The notes under the pieces were generated by a model. The model did no database searches. It had not been told where the DNA came from and was given only the letters and a program-made list of their open reading frames with translations. A DNA stretch of 64,000 bases from Adiantum capillus-veneris (taxonomy: Eukaryota; Streptophyta; Polypodiopsida; Polypodiales; Pteridaceae): contig CM043955.1 of assembly GCA_014529385.2 (NCBI GenBank), positions 139,861,108 through 139,925,107 on the forward strand, in the 5' to 3' direction. This document shows, in pieces, positions 11,601-24,398 of this stretch (the first letter of the stretch is position 1; the number at the start of each line of letters is the position of its first letter). A program made the translations under genes and the position numbers.

Positions 11601-14353
11601 CTAGAAGGTCTTGCCTTTGCCTTTCAGTTGGTCCGTCATGGGAACATCAATATTAGCATAGTTTTTAACGAACCTTTGATAAAAACCTGCAAATCCCAAG
11701 AAAATCTGTAACTCTTCCAAATTTTTAGGAGAAGGCCACCGCCGAATGGTATCCACTTTGGATTGATCCATGTGCAGTCCAGTAGCTGAGATAACATGCT
11801 CAAGATAGTGAATTTCCTCCTTGAGAAAATCACACTTGGATTCTTTGGCATATAATTGATTTGTTCGTAAGAATTCAAACACCTGCCTCATATGTTACAA
11901 GTGTTCGTCCTGAGAAGCATTGTATACGAGAATGTCATCGAGAAAAACGATAACAAATTTGCCCAAGTACGGTTTCAAGATACTATCCATAAGTATCATG
12001 AATGTTGCGGGCGCATTGGTTAACCCAAAAGGCATAACCAAAAACTCGTAATGTCCAAACCTTGTTCGGAATGCAGTTTTGGGTATATTAGCAAGTCAAA
12101 TACGTACTTGGTGATAACTTGACCGCAAGTCTATTTTCGTAAAAATACGAGCATAAGTGAGCTTGTCGAACAACTCATCCATGCGTGGCAATGGGTACTT
12201 GTTCTTAACAGTAACCGCATTTAATCCACGGTAATCTACCTCCACATGCACAGTCTACCATCCTTTTTCTTCACTAATAGGATAGGAGAAGCCCATGGTG
12301 AAGAACTGGGTTGAATAAAGCCTTTGCTAAGATAGTTAGCAAGCTTACGTTCCACCTCAGCAACTTCAAAATAACTCATTTTGTAGGGTGGTTTACTGTC
12401 TGCAACCACGTTGATGCTATGTTGCACAGATCGTGTTGGTGGTAATCCTAATGACAAATCATTAGGAAAAAAATCGTGAAATTCCTTTAATAAATTTTTT
12501 AAATCACTAGCAAACTTTGCTTGTTGAGAAGTAGCCATCGGTGGAAGAGATGAGAGAGAAGCATGCGGCGTTGAGGAATGTTCAACAGATTCAACATTGG
12601 AAAGAAAATGACACAATGAATAACACAAGAAGACTTCATCTATTTCATTATCAAAAACGACCTGCATAAGCTCTGTTGTACATATCAGTGGTGAGGAAGA
12701 CACATCCTTCTCTTCTAACAACACATGTATACCATGGGATTCAAAATTTAAATTGGTGTGCTCGTAGCTACGCTTCAATGATGGTCCTAGGTTATGCAAC
12801 CATTCCCTACCAAGTACCACATCTGCCCTCTCCATATTCATAACCTGAAAATCCAAGGATGTGGAATAGCCTTGTATTTCCAACGGTACAGCTTTGACTT
12901 GAGTATCCCATATTTCGGCGTCATAACTATTTATCATTGCTACCTTGTAGCGGTGGGACCTTGGAGTTTGGGGTAATTTGAGTTTTTTCACTAATCCATA
13001 GTTAATGAAATTGTGAGTGGCACCGTCATCCACCAAGATGTGCACCTTGTGTCCTTAAAGAGATCCGTGCATACACACTAACTCATGTGGACCGAAGGTC
13101 TGTTGCCACATGGAAGCTATGATACAGCATTCATACACCACCTCAGTGTGTGTTACCTCCACCACAGAAAATCGTGAGGAAGACTCGAGAGGCAGCGGTT
13201 GCACCCTGTGCACTGCTTTCTCCTTGCCATGAGCAATAGATTTCCCCTTCGGACAATCCTTTTTGCCATGACCGCTTCCCAAGCATTGAAAGCATAACTT
13301 CTCTTTTTAAGCCTTCTCAAATTCCTCAGGAGAGAGAGGACCACGAGACCCCTTGGGTTTTTTAGCTGCTTCAGAATTGACTACTATAAATTTCCTTTTA
13401 GTGTGCCCATACTATGTGCGTGTATTACCATGTGTATTAGCAGGCACGTGATTATTATGTGCTTTCTTTTCATCAGGATCATCCTAAATGTGTGCTTTCA
13501 TTATGGCCTCCTCAAATGTTTTGGGGTCCTGAGTCTTGACGTGCTTCTTAAGCTCGGGCATCAGACCACGGATATATCCACGTACTTACTGAAAGGTGTC
13601 TAGCCCTTCAAACTTGAGGATAACATCTCGACAGTGAGAGATATATTCAAGTAATGATGGGTGTTGGCGCATGGAACACGTGTCCCAAGCCGTCCAATTT
13701 CGATGAGCCTCATTCGTAGGCAGAAATTCTTTTCAAAACATAGCCTCAAAGGCTACCCAACTTTGTGGTATGATATTCTTCTCCTTGAGAGACATCCACC
13801 ATTTATAGGCCTTGCCTTTCAGAGTCAGACTTGTCTGCAGTGCTTTAACTGCATCCGGAGTATGCCATAAGGTGGGAATTCCATTCCACTTGCTGAGAAA
13901 GATATTCACTGCATCCTTATTACGATCTCGATCCTCTTCCTTAAAAGTTGGTGGCTTGGTGTTTTTGAACAACTCGTCCACCTCCTTTGCAGTGAGAGAG
14001 TGCAGAGAATCCAGAGATGGACGTTGTCCATGATCAGAAGGACCTTGCCCTTGATCGGCAACATGCTCATGCATGTGTGTGTCAACAGGGCCGTTGGCCT
14101 GCTGTGCTGCATAAATTGTTCCACTAAAGTGGATAATTTAGTGACATTTTCATTTAGGGATGCATAATTGTTTCCATTACTGAGATGCGTGTTTGAAGTG
14201 CCCGAAATTCCTGAATATCGAGCAATTCATAAGCGTCATCACTTCCCGTAGCGTCGCGGGCACCCTCCGTGAGAGTATCCGGCGCGAGCCATCATGGGAA
14301 GGATCAGGCGTATTATGCTCGAAATTAAATGTCATATTGATATTTGAATCCAT
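11601..14353 (-). pseudogene. Ty3/gypsy gag-protease-RT fragment (family F), truncated in RNase H
   Basis: On the minus strand gag begins at ATG 14353 (MDSNINMTFNFEHN) and continues through a capsid-like region (KAYKWWMSLKEKNIIPQSW) to a CCHC knuckle CFQCLGSGHGKKDC (about 13250-13300). An aspartic protease with HILVDDGATHNFI (about 13005-13045) follows, then RT with [24 protein letters not shown] and the catalytic FLDDILVY. It ends in the RT/RNase H connection at about 11601 (KGKGKTF). Several in-frame stops (near 13055, 13310, 13460, 13590, 13735, 12240 and 12095) and small shifts make it non-functional. RNase H, integrase and both LTRs are missing. The same family supplies the relic at 17.8-21.0 kb. 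Confidence 0.85.
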
Positions 14354-14599
14354 GGGAACACTGTGCACTGTAAGAAAGAGAAAGAAGAATACCTTGATTC
14401 AAAAAACAATCCCGTAGCTGTAGTACACCACAAACAATGAGAATTAGCCGTGCTAATTATGTTGTTCATCAAAGCTTTGTCAATCCATAAGTCCACCCGT
14501 TCACTTACACCGCTTGAACATGTCGCCGTCGATTCGAGCTTCCGAAGAAACAAGGGGTGTTGGATACTTGTTTGAAAACCTTAAAGCCATCGTAAATTA

Positions 14600-15250
14600 A
14601 TCTTGATGAAGTGCTACAATTTCTGCAATTTTGGAGAACTTGCAAGAAATCGACGGCCTGCGGAAGAAGGTCTCGGCCCTTGTCGGCGAGGTTATATTGC
14701 CCTTGGCCGACTACAAATTGATGTTCAATCCGGAGGTATTACCGTACAGTAATTGCGTGCAAAATTTTGCAACTTCAATTACTCATGGCTTGCTGAAAAG
14801 TACACCGAGAATCAAGGCTTGCCCAACTTTGTATGCCGAGGCGTGTTTGGCTTGTATGGGGTGTATGCCGGGGGTGGGCATGCACCCTATGTTAACAAAT
14901 TTGCGCAAGGTCGTTGGCCTTAGGGCACCATGTGCAAAGCCAACCAAAAGAGGCGATGGCTTGTTGCTGCAGAGCCACCGAGAGGCGATGGAAGACTCCT
15001 TGTGTCGGGTGAGTTGCTCAATTGCGCCCGCCACAGTGACGGGCTCCCTTCATATCGGGCTCACACTCTCTTCAAGCCCGAAAACGGGCGATTTCGTGCA
15101 GGTGATCCGACCGCCTTCCCTCCTTGCAAGCGGGGTTGCCCACACAGTGATCGCAGTCAGTTGCCTTGTGTAGAGTGGCTTCACACCTCATGCACATGCA
15201 AAAGCTAAAAATATGGTTGGCTCTCCATGCCTTTGTGTCCCAAAATATTG
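14600..15250 (+). other. Interior of the short-LTR element; open frame of unknown meaning
   Basis: A 180-codon frame at 14631-15173 (MENLQEIDGLRKKVSALVGE) is Cys-rich in the middle and matches no family I know. Overlapping frames on both strands are equally long, so it is more likely chance than a gene. Confidence 0.25.
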
Positions 15251-15254
15251 GTTG

Positions 15255-15266
15255 GCTCTGATACCA
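15255..15266 (-). promoter_or_regulatory. Minus-strand primer-binding site
   Basis: TGGTATCAGAGC on the minus strand, preceded (minus-strand sense) by an LTR-like segment with TATA box CCTATATACTGGGAGG. That segment resembles the R region of the plus-strand short LTR, suggesting two related LTRs in opposite orientation at 15.27-15.63 kb. Confidence 0.5.
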
Positions 15267-15462
15267 GTATAAGACCTAGGGGTGCTAGACCTTGAGATCC
15301 TCCTCCCAACCTCCCAGTATATAGGCAGGCTCCTAACCTCTTGCCCTAGACGGATCCCTTGTCCACATTGTCTAGCCCGGTTGCTTGGCCGTAGTCTGTG
15401 ACTCCCTAGCCTTGCCCTTGTCCTGACATGACACTTTTGTTTCCAAGGACAAAAAGTCTTCT

Positions 15463-15474
15463 CCAAGGGGCGAG
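15463..15474 (+). promoter_or_regulatory. Polypurine tract of the short-LTR element
   Basis: CCAAGGGGCGAG a few bases before the LTR start TGTTAGGCC. Confidence 0.5.
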
Positions 15475-15477
15475 TAA

Positions 15478-15629
15478 TGTTAGGCCAAGGGCAAATCCAA
15501 GGAATTTATGGACTCACACCAAGGGCCGACTGCTAAGTGCGGACACGGGGTTCTAAAATGGATGGCCAAGGGCCTATATAACGGGAGGTAGGGTGGAGAA
15601 CCCTCTACGATAGTTCCCTGGGTTTCACA
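15478..15629 (+). mobile_element. 3' LTR of the short-LTR element (152 bp)
   Basis: Starts TGTTAGGCC and ends GGTTTCACA. It matches 11103-11255 with scattered substitutions. Its end runs directly into a (CA)n tract. Confidence 0.7.
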
Positions 15630-15651
15630 CACACACACACACACACACACA
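15626..15651. repeat. (CA)n microsatellite
   Basis: About 13 CA units starting at the terminal CA of the LTR. Confidence 0.9.
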
Positions 15652-16790
15652 GTAGAATCAAAAAATAACTTGATTAATCATAAAATGATAAGATGCACAC
15701 AATGCTTGATTGGGTTAAGGTTGAGAAATTAAAAAGCGTACACAAGAGCTTGCTACTTAAATAGTAGCTCATATGGCTAGATGCACCTCTCAAGGGCCAT
15801 AGGTAGGTCAATGGGCAAATCTCCAAAGGTCAAGAGTGGCTCCATAGAATGTGGAAAAGCCATGGTGACGGGAATGGCATTTGGATTTTTGTGCAACTCA
15901 TCTGCTACCATGTGCTCTCACATGCTTGCTTGCTTGCTTACTAGACTACTTACTGTACAAGAGATGGTTCTCACACCGGTTGTCGGTGTTAGGCCAAGGC
16001 CACAAACCCAACACAAACTATGAACTGCAATCTAGAAATGTTAAATCTAGTTTGTGAAGTGTGAGGCAAGCCTCTAACACATCACAAACTAGACACCTAC
16101 ATATGCTCATCTCTAAAGTGTGAGGTCTCACAAAGCCTCTAACACACAATGAGTGAGACTGTATGCTCCATACCATCCCTAGAGCTTCCTAAACCCTCTT
16201 GTGAGTGTGATTGCTAGGGTCTAGCACAACACAAGATAGGGAGTCTATCCACCCCTTTAAACCCTCTAAAAATTGTGATTTTAGAAGTCTAATAGAGCAC
16301 GAGATAGGGTTGTAAGACTCCTAGTGCTACTTAGTATGACCATGGGTCTAACACAAGCAATAAATGCTCTTTGCACCCGCAAAGCAACCTTGAAGGGCGA
16401 GGCATGCCCCTGCTCAACAAGGTTAGAAACAAAACATATGTAACTTTAGGAAGAAAAACCATAGTAAAGACAAAGCAGTTACCTAAATGCTATTGATGTT
16501 GGCAGGTAGACTACTGTTATTCTATCTTTGTTGTTGTTGCTAGTAGAATCTCTTTTACACAAGTCACAAGAATGAGCTTTCGATCAAAAGCGCCGCCTTT
16601 AATCAGGAATTGTTTTCAATCAAAACTCTTTTTGATCAAAAATATTTCGATCAAAACCTATCTCAATCAAAAATAAATTCGAATTATACGAGGGGTAGGC
16701 GTAAAATCTGGATAATCGATGTTTAATCCCGTTTTAAACGTACAAATTTTGTTAAATAGACGTATAAATGCAACCTAGGATGGTGCATCT
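15652..16790. other. Unassigned AT-rich region with short repeated phrases
   Basis: No credible gene. Phrases built on GTGTGAGG...CCTCTAACAC recur between 16050 and 16150, and (GA)TCAAAA recurs about five times between 16575 and 16680. Confidence 0.3.
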
Positions 16791-16837
16791 CATGATTTCT
16801 TAAGTATAAATTAGAAATTATGTTTGCCACAGACTCC

Positions 16838-17040
16838 CACTTCACTTCGCTACAAGGTAACAATGGTTGAGATTTGGGATATCCAAACTAAAATGTCTTT
16901 AATAAGTGCAAGAGCATAACATAAGCTTAGATTTTGAATTTATAAATGTCGATAGGGCATATGTGGTCCTTAGTTGGGCATGGTTGCACAGGCTAGGCCC
17001 TACATTAGACGTAGCTACAAGGACAATAGTCTAATGTTTG
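16838..17040 (+). pseudogene. Plus-strand gypsy protease remnant (family F)
   Basis: Broken translations give LRYKVTMVEIWDIQTKM and then LDFEFINVDRAYVVLSWAWL with HRLGPTL. These align by eye to the protease segment of the minus-strand copy at 12.8-13.0 kb (RYKVAMINSYDAEIWDTQ ... LDFQVMNMERADVVLGREWL). A frameshift separates the two parts and no catalytic Asp motif remains. Confidence 0.55.
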
Positions 17041-17049
17041 CCAATGGTT

Positions 17050-17780
17050 GATATGTGCTACAATTGTGAGAAAAGAACATCCCTCCCTCACCACTTATTT
17101 GTATGGCTAATTTTTCTCGCCTTTATTTTAATAATGCAAAATAAAAAGCTTTTCTTTGTCACTCACTATCTTAAGCTTTATCTTGTTGAAGTTTGAGTTT
17201 GCAATTATATGACAAAGTTTCTTTTGTAAATGAATCTTCCTCAACACCGCATGCTTATCTTTCTTTCTCTACAATAGGTAACAAATAACATGATGAAAAT
17301 GCTCCAAGTTTACATAACCAAGCTACAAGCTTGCAATATATAATTAATAGTAATTCATGCAAGTATCAACAACAAGCTACATAATAGGCAAAGGAGTTTA
17401 TTTGGCATACAAAGATGTCTTCCATAATGATTTACCTTTCTAGAAGGCCTAAGGAACTATGATGTCTCTTCTCTACCCAAACCAACCCTCTTATAGTAGC
17501 CCATGACCCCTATCTTTAAGGATCCCTTTACCTCACAGCCATAGATTTTAGACATTGTTCCTTGTGACTTTTGTCCTTACATTACTCCCCCTTCAAGGGT
17601 TTTCATCCTTTAAAAAACATGGAAAACCTCTTACAAAGATCACCAATGTTTTTCCAAGTGGAACCTTCTTCAGGTCTATCTTTCCACTTAACTAAAACTT
17701 GTTGGCAAACATGATGTCATAGAGTTGAGCGGGTGACTCAATAATGTGGACCAAAATATATAGATCAACAACATTTTCTT
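17050..17780. other. Unassigned AT-rich region
   Basis: No ORF of note; only low-complexity AT-rich sequence between two gypsy remnants. Confidence 0.3.
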
Positions 17781-17786
17781 GTTGTC

Positions 17787-20700
17787 CTAACTGCTTATAT
17801 AAATGGGTAATATTAAAACATGATGAACGCATGAATATGCTAGTAAATCCAATTTACAAACATGTTGATCGATACTCTTGAGAATCTTAAAAGGAACACA
17901 ATATCGTGGTAGTAGGTCCAGACTTTCAAAATGCTCAGGAACCTTCACAAATGTCAACTCTTCCTCCATGAAGGATACTTGTTGATGTTTCCCATCTACA
18001 AAAATTTTGTGACGATCTTGAGCTTGCCCAACATTTCTCTTAGCAATATGTAACATATCAAAAATTTATTTTAGGAAATCTTTAGACAAATGTATCCATT
18101 CATCAACCAACCCTATGGTAACAAGATACTGAGGTTGATAACCATACATGAACATGAGTATAATATTTCCCATGGAATTATGCTTTGCAATATTGTAACC
18201 AAAATTCAAGATTTGCAAATAATCTTCCCAATCGATCTATTTCTTTCTAACATATGCACATAACATATCCTCTAGAACCTAATTTACTCTCTCGCTCTGT
18301 CCATCGGTTTGAGGATGATTATCTAAACTCAAACTTAGAGTAGTTCCTAACTTTCAAAAAACTGCTCTCGAAACTTGACCATCAAACACTCTACCACAAT
18401 CAATAACAATATCGCATGAAAGGCCATATAATTTGTACATGTTGTCCATAAAGAACCTTGCAAAGTTTTGAAGCCTTGAGCGTAGTATTAGTAGGAATAA
18501 CCAACACATCTTGGTATTACGGTTTACAACTATCCAAATAGATTCATGGCCACAAACTATCATAGGTCAACCAATAATAAAATCCATATAGATCCTATTT
18601 GGGATCTTTATAGGGTGTAAAAGCCCACCTATCTTTAGATGATCAACTTTTGTCACTAGAAAAAATACACGGATGAACGTCCTTGTATAAACTTGGCCAA
18701 GAAACTACCTACTAACTAATGCTTACATCATCCTAATACGAGATAACATACACTGGGATGTTACATATCGATAGCTTTGTACTCTTATCAACCCAAATCT
18801 TTCCAGATTCTTCCTGGTGGCATCATCTCACATGAAATTTACCTCACAAGCAAAAATGTGTTGCACACCCAACAAGTGGGAATTGAACTTTGTTGTGACT
18901 GAGAAAGAGCATCCGTTCTGACCATCCCACCATCTCTGCACCATATAAATAATGTCGCCAATTGCAAAGGGTATGTAAAATGGAAAATAGCTCACACTCG
19001 TAGGCATAATAAGTATATCAAGCACGGTCTAAGTTCTTAATTCCAAAGGCAATAAATCTACCATATTGAACTAGAATTGCACCAATGGATTTATTACTAG
19101 CATCGATCTCCAAAGCAAGACTTTTTGATGGATCCATGGTGTTCAAGAGAAGAGTGGTCACTAAACCCGTCTTAAGCTTATCAAAGCTACTTTGCAGCTC
19201 ATCTTTCCAAATAAGTTGATGGACTTGACCCTTCAATTCATCGGTCCTAGGCACAACTATTCGTACATAGTTCTTAAAAACTTGCAATAATAGCCAACTA
19301 TACCCAAAACAGTTTGAAGCTCTTCCAAATTATTGGGAGGAGGCCACTTTAAAATAGTTTCAACATTATTAGGATCCATGTCAAGACCATAAGAAAAATA
19401 ATGTCCAAGATACTGTTCTTGGGATTGCATACAAGCCAAATTACTCTTCTTGGCATATGCTGGGTTCTGTCTAAGCAATTCAAAGACGTTTTTGAGATGC
19501 CCTAAATGTTCCTCTTTGGAATGATTGTAAATGAGGATTCATCCAAGAAAATAACCACAAGTTTACATAAAGAAGGGAGTAGGATTGTGTCATGAAGTGC
19601 TATAACCAAAGTTGAAGCATTTGTTAATCTAAGAGGAAGAACACAAAACTCAAAATGTTCAAACCATGTGAGGAAAGATGTTTTAGGAATATCGCTTGGG
19701 TCAATTTGTAACTAATTATATCTTGATCTTAATCACTATTTGTAAAATAGCTAACCCCTGGGGTCAACCAAAAAGCTCATCAACTCTTGGCATATGATTT
19801 TTTTTAACTTTTTTGTAACTTTGTTCAAGCCACAATAGTTTACACACATGCACATAGAGCCATCCTTTTTCTTCGCCAAGAGCACTCAAGATTCCCACAG
19901 AGAAGAACTGGTTTGAATAAAACCCTTACTAAGATAATTAGCAAGCTGACCTTCTAATTTCTTAGTTTGAAATTCACTTAGCTTATACGTTAGTTAACTT
20001 ATAAGTTTACTATCCGGTTGCACATCTATAGTATGCTAATTTTTTACTATGGAGGTAACCATAGAGGCAAATCATCAAGAAACACATCTTCATAATTGTG
20101 CAAAACTTGATTAAATTCATTTTGAACGATAGAATCATACTTAAAGCTTTTATCTTTGTGTAAATGCATCTCAATTGTACATGTGAAAAGAGAAGGGGGG
20201 TAGATCACACTATTCAAAACCCAAAATGTGGTTTCCATCAACTTCAAGCAGAAGAGTATTATGTTGATAGCCACTTTTTGAAGTAGGTCCAAGGCCATAC
20301 AACCACTTGTGTCCAAGAGCCACATCAGGTCTTGACACGTTCAAAATGAGTTCATAACTTGAAAATTTAATGTCATCAAATGGCCATGAACTACTAGCAA
20401 AACATCTTTAACCATAATATTGGAGCCTTGCCCTTACGTAAGAGATACAATATCTAGCTATGGGTCTTAGTTTATGGAAGCTGTATTGTCTTAACCAAAG
20501 CATTTATAAAAAAATTACGAGTTGCTTCATTGTCAAGTATGCACACCTTGTGCCCCCATTAATGTATCCACAAAAATGAACTAAATCACGGGGACCCATT
20601 GGATACTTCCACATGGAAGCTACGAGTAAACATTCATGTTCCTCTATGAAGTGAGACACTTCCACCTGAGAGAAATTATTGGGCTCACTTAATTGTAGCA

Positions 20701-21002
20701 CAATTTGACAGTGTGCAAAGCATTGTCTTTATCTTTTGCTGCAACTTTATCATTGCACTTGGCCTTATCTTGATCTGCATTCGATTCAAAAGGTATTCTC
20801 GCTTAGTATGCTTGTTTGATAAACACTTGAAATAAATTTGTCCTTCTTTGCTCTTGCATAACCTGCAATAGATAATTTTTTTTTGGGACAGGTAGGATTT
20901 AATCATAAGTTTTTTATGGATTATGTAAAACTTAATGTTCCTATGATGGACCCACTGAAAGATAAAGGTAAGGTTTTCCTTTGGGGAGAAGATCAACAAC
21001 AA
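17787..21002 (-). pseudogene. Heavily decayed Ty3/gypsy gag-pol (family F)
   Basis: Read from high to low coordinate: a decayed zinc knuckle (CKSKEGQIYFKCLSNKHTK, 20.85 kb), the pre-protease segment VASMWKYPMGPRDLV (20.6 kb, compare IASMWQQTFGPHELV at 13.1 kb), an RT remnant, the RT/RNase H connection (NNLEELQTVLGIVGYYCKFL, 19.3 kb), RNase H (LALEIDASNKSIGAILVQYG, 19.1 kb), integrase core (FFMDNMYKLYGL, 18.45 kb) and the integrase C-terminal region (FESLDLLPRYCVPFKI, 17.9 kb). Stops and frameshifts occur in every domain. The order is correct and complete, so this is an old whole-pol copy. LTRs were not recognised. Confidence 0.75.
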
Positions 21003-21044
21003 TTGTGAAAAGCTTGAGGCAACTTTAACATCATCACTTATACT

Positions 21045-21250
21045 AGCATAGTTGATCCACTGAAACCATTTGTTCTAGAAACTAATGTTAGTTCTACAGT
21101 TGTTGGTGACGTTCTACTCCAAGATGGTAGACCAATGACATTCGAGAGAGAGAAACAAAGTTACTTTGCTTGAACACATGTAAGTAAGAAGCAAACAAAT
21201 TGGAAAGATTATCTCCCCATCTTAGAATTTTCTTGCCAACAATACTAAAC
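21045..21250 (+). pseudogene. Plus-strand gypsy RNase H-integrase remnant with internal deletion
   Basis: Reads VDPLKPFVLETNVSSTVVGD and VLLQDGRPMTFERE (RNase H start; the usual TDAS is NVSS), then within 30 codons NWKDYLPILEFSCQQ, an integrase motif normally hundreds of residues further on. A large internal deletion is implied. Confidence 0.55.
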
Positions 21251-21259
21251 TTGTGACTA

Positions 21260-21800
21260 GAAAGTTTAGCCTTTTAAGTCAAAGTGAAATGTTTTTGGGG
21301 CTTCGGCAATTGATTTTGGCGAAGGTCATTGCTGCGAAGGAAATGTATTGTCAAAATGTTGGCATGGCATGTATTCGTGTAGATTGTAAAATCTACAAAT
21401 GTTCATCAAACTTTTTATTGGCCTCCTAAAGGCCTTAGCACCCCAAGGGTGAAGGTCGTTCAAATTTCTTTGTTAGACAAGTGACCCTAAGAGCTTTAAA
21501 AGAATTAACCTTTCAACTGCTATTCTCTAAAGTCTACATTCACTTTTTTGGGTATGCTTGAAAAAGACTTTAGAGAATAAAGGATATGAATATATGCATA
21601 TAATTTTGGGTTGATTCTTTTTGTAAGAATCTAAGTGAGATGTTGCTTTGTCGAAGAGACGAAATAACAAGCAAAGTTAGAGGAGGGAGGTCGAAAATGG
21701 TGAGCAACCAGCCAATTGGAGGAGTGACTTGAGGGTTGGCAGGAGAGGCTACATCACCGATCTAGGAGAAGAAGATTGCCTTTTTCTAATATGTTTCTTG
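21260..21800. other. Unassigned region
   Basis: No convincing ORF or repeat end. The words CTTCGGCAATTGATTTTGGC and GAAGGTCATTGCTGCGAAGG suggest an imperfect local inverted repeat near 21300-21340. Confidence 0.25.
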
Positions 21801-21810
21801 CATCGAATAG

Positions 21811-21935
21811 CTCACAGGTGGAGTGGCTTAGCCCGAAGATTTCTCTTTCACTTGGTGAGGTCGTGAGGTCGAGCTCGCAGGTGGAGTGGCTCAACCCGAA
21901 GATTTCTCTCTCACTTGGTGAGGTCGAGGTCACTC
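21811..21935. repeat. 63-bp tandem repeat, two copies
   Basis: CTCACAGGTGGAGTGGCT (21811) and CTCGCAGGTGGAGTGGCT (21874), both followed by CCCGAAGATTTCTCT and CACTTGGTGAGGTCG. Confidence 0.85.
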
Positions 21936-22050
21936 ACTGCGTGGTGCTTATTTGAGACTTGTCGAGCTTGAATTGCTAAGTTGAAGTGGGATCTACGAAG
22001 ATTCGATCTAATGAGAGTAGAAAGAGCGAGTTTGATCCCATGATATGAGG

Positions 22051-22225
22051 AACTGATAAAGGGTCCTTTCATTTAAGGACTTCAAAAAATTTCATCTCAC
22101 TAAATTGTTTATTATTTTCTATGCTTATTATGATGTGACGAATTGATAAAGGGTCCTTTCATTTAAGGACTTCAAAAAATTTTATCTCACTAAATTGTTA
22201 TATTATTTTCTATGCTTATTAAATC
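22051..22225. repeat. 90-bp tandem repeat, two copies
   Basis: Copies start AACTGATAAAGGGTCC (22051) and AATTGATAAAGGGTCC (22141). Both continue CTTTCATTTAAGGACTTC and TCTCACTAAATTG. Below them, AT-rich sequence repeats more loosely (CTATGTCTATTAGA at 22352 and 22498). Confidence 0.85.
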
Positions 22226-22511
22226 TATATTTTCTTATAAAACAACATTAAAATATTCTTTTGTTTAAATATCTTTTTAATTTTATTATTTTTATTACAT
22301 ATAATTTTTTCACAAAATGTGAGAATTATAAATTTTTTAATTTTATTATATCCTATGTCTATTAGACCTACCTTTTTCTATGAGAATGTTAAAATTTTCT
22401 TTTCTTTTAATTTGGCAATGAGTCCCTTTAATGTTTTTATTACATAAAAAATTTCCACAAAATTAAGAAGTATCAAATTTTTAATTATATTATATTTTAT
22501 GTCTATTAGAG

Positions 22512-22666
22512 TGTGGTGTGTGTTTGTGTAGGTAGAGTCTGGCCACCTAGTGTGGTCGGACATGTTATGGTTGTAACCAACTCTCTAGCATAAATACGGA
22601 GGTGCTTGCTCCAAGAAAGGCACGCTCATTTGGTCTCAATCTTGCTCCACATTTGGGTACACCACA
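22512..22666 (+). repeat. 5' LTR of the TRIM-like element
   Basis: 155 bp, TGTGG...CCACA. The central region CTCTCTAGCATAAATACGGA includes a TATA-like CATAAATA. Confidence 0.85.
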
Positions 22667-24398
22667 TTGGTGGAGGAGACGGGCATTCACCTGCTTGCGC
22701 AGCCTTCACTTTCTTGCCACTGTTTCTTGCTTCATGTAGCTATGTCATTTTCCATCGAGCCAGACTAGGAGCCCAAGGGCTTTTGAGGCTCAGGTCATCC
22801 TACCGCTTCCAATTCCTAGCCGTTGCACCCCCCTACAATCCTTCTTCATGCAATAATCTCGCCAGCTCCCCTGTAGAATAGACCCATGCAGGTCGTGCCT
22901 CCCCCTGTCTCCGAGGCCTTCAAGGACAAATTCAAGCAGGTCGCTCCAAACCTTCAGTTCCCTTCCTAGTTCGTGATGCCTCCCCCTGCTGTCCTTGTAA
23001 TCCTATTCACCAAGCTCACCGTCAATTTCGTCCTTCCTTACAAAATGAGTTGGATGCTAAGGAGGTTGACATGATAATTGTGTCGGCAACCACTGGACAG
23101 AGGGGTATTCTTCCTAGGCATGTACCCACCATTGCATAGTTGAAGCCTGGCATTCAGTCTGTTCATGAAGGCTATGAAGTGACTCAATACTTCGTGAGTG
23201 GGGGACTTTGCTTTTGTGTATCCAAACTCTGTTGTAGATGTTACTGTTGTAGATGCATATCCTCTGGATGTTTTTCATCCGGAGCAAGTAAGGAAAGGGC
23301 TGACGGAGTTCAATGTGACGTCCTCTACAGCAAGCACTGATGCTGAAAAAGCTGAAGCCCAGATTGGCGTTCAATTGCATAGTGCACTCTTGTCAGACAA
23401 ACAACAATGTATCCCTTCCTTTCAGTCGATGGCATCCAGCAATCCCAACTTGTCGTATGACCCACTCAACTCTCCAGTATTTGATGCTTCTCATCCCGCT
23501 GAGGTGACGACGGTTCCAGAAAACACCTCAATGATGAGCCTAGTTTCATGGCTTCACTGCTTCAAGAATGGTTTGTCGACGCTTGCTTCTTCAAGAATGT
23601 CGCTCTCTATAGCGATGTGTCGTCAAGGTAGCCAAGGCAGGTCAGGCTACGATAACGTCAAGTGCAGTATGTATACACCTTCAAGGCCTGTTGCGATGCC
23701 CCTTAGTTCACTACCAAATCCAATGTGGCCGCTGATGATGTTGGGTTCTTGGCAGCGTCAAACTGATCTCAACGAAACTTCTTTGCTTCCCTACCCATCA
23801 GTCCGTTGCATAGTCCGTGCTACAACTTCTCGAAGAAGCAACACATAAGACTGCAGTTGACATATTTGCATTCTACAAGTGCAAGGATGGGCAGGAGATG
23901 CCACATTCCATTGCCGCTAAAGGTCATCAAGTCGAGATGATTCATTTAGCCTAGAAAATGGCTACAGACCCCAATTCATTAGCTTCCTCTCAATTAGTTC
24001 TTCCCAGTTTTCATCATGTTCCGTTTGACATATTTTCTTAATAGTAGATTGTGTTCAATAAAGCATCAAATCAAGCCACCAAACCCCTTATGGAAATGGA
24101 TGAATGTCGCCAAAATATCGTACCCATACTTTAAGTTTTTCCTTCCTTGTCTTATCCATTTCATTGGGATAGCGACCTAATGTTTGCATAAGCGAGAGAT
24201 ACAATTTCCATGTCTTGATGATGATCGGCATGATGTTAGTTCTAGTCCCCAAATTCAGTCCCTAGCCCCCAAGCCGTTGTATGATCACTCCCCCCGGATG
24301 AGATATTGGAGTTGATGCAGTCCCTTCAATCATGTCGCGTCTCTTCTCAGTTCAATCTTGTAAAAAGATGTCCATCTTTTTCTCCCTAAGGGGAGAGG
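22667..24398 (+). other. Interior of the TRIM-like element, possible captured sequence
   Basis: An open frame through about 23198-23848 (GDFAFVYPNSVVDVTVVDAY ... EVTTVPENTSMMSLVSWLHC) has no ATG near its start and no family I recognise. The base composition is more even than the flanks, and the protein looks non-repetitive, so a fragment of a host or other gene may have been captured. Chance remains possible. Confidence 0.35.

Noticed and set aside
21300-21340. Possible terminal inverted repeat of a DNA transposon
   Set aside because: Only a short imperfect match was seen and no partner or target duplication was found.
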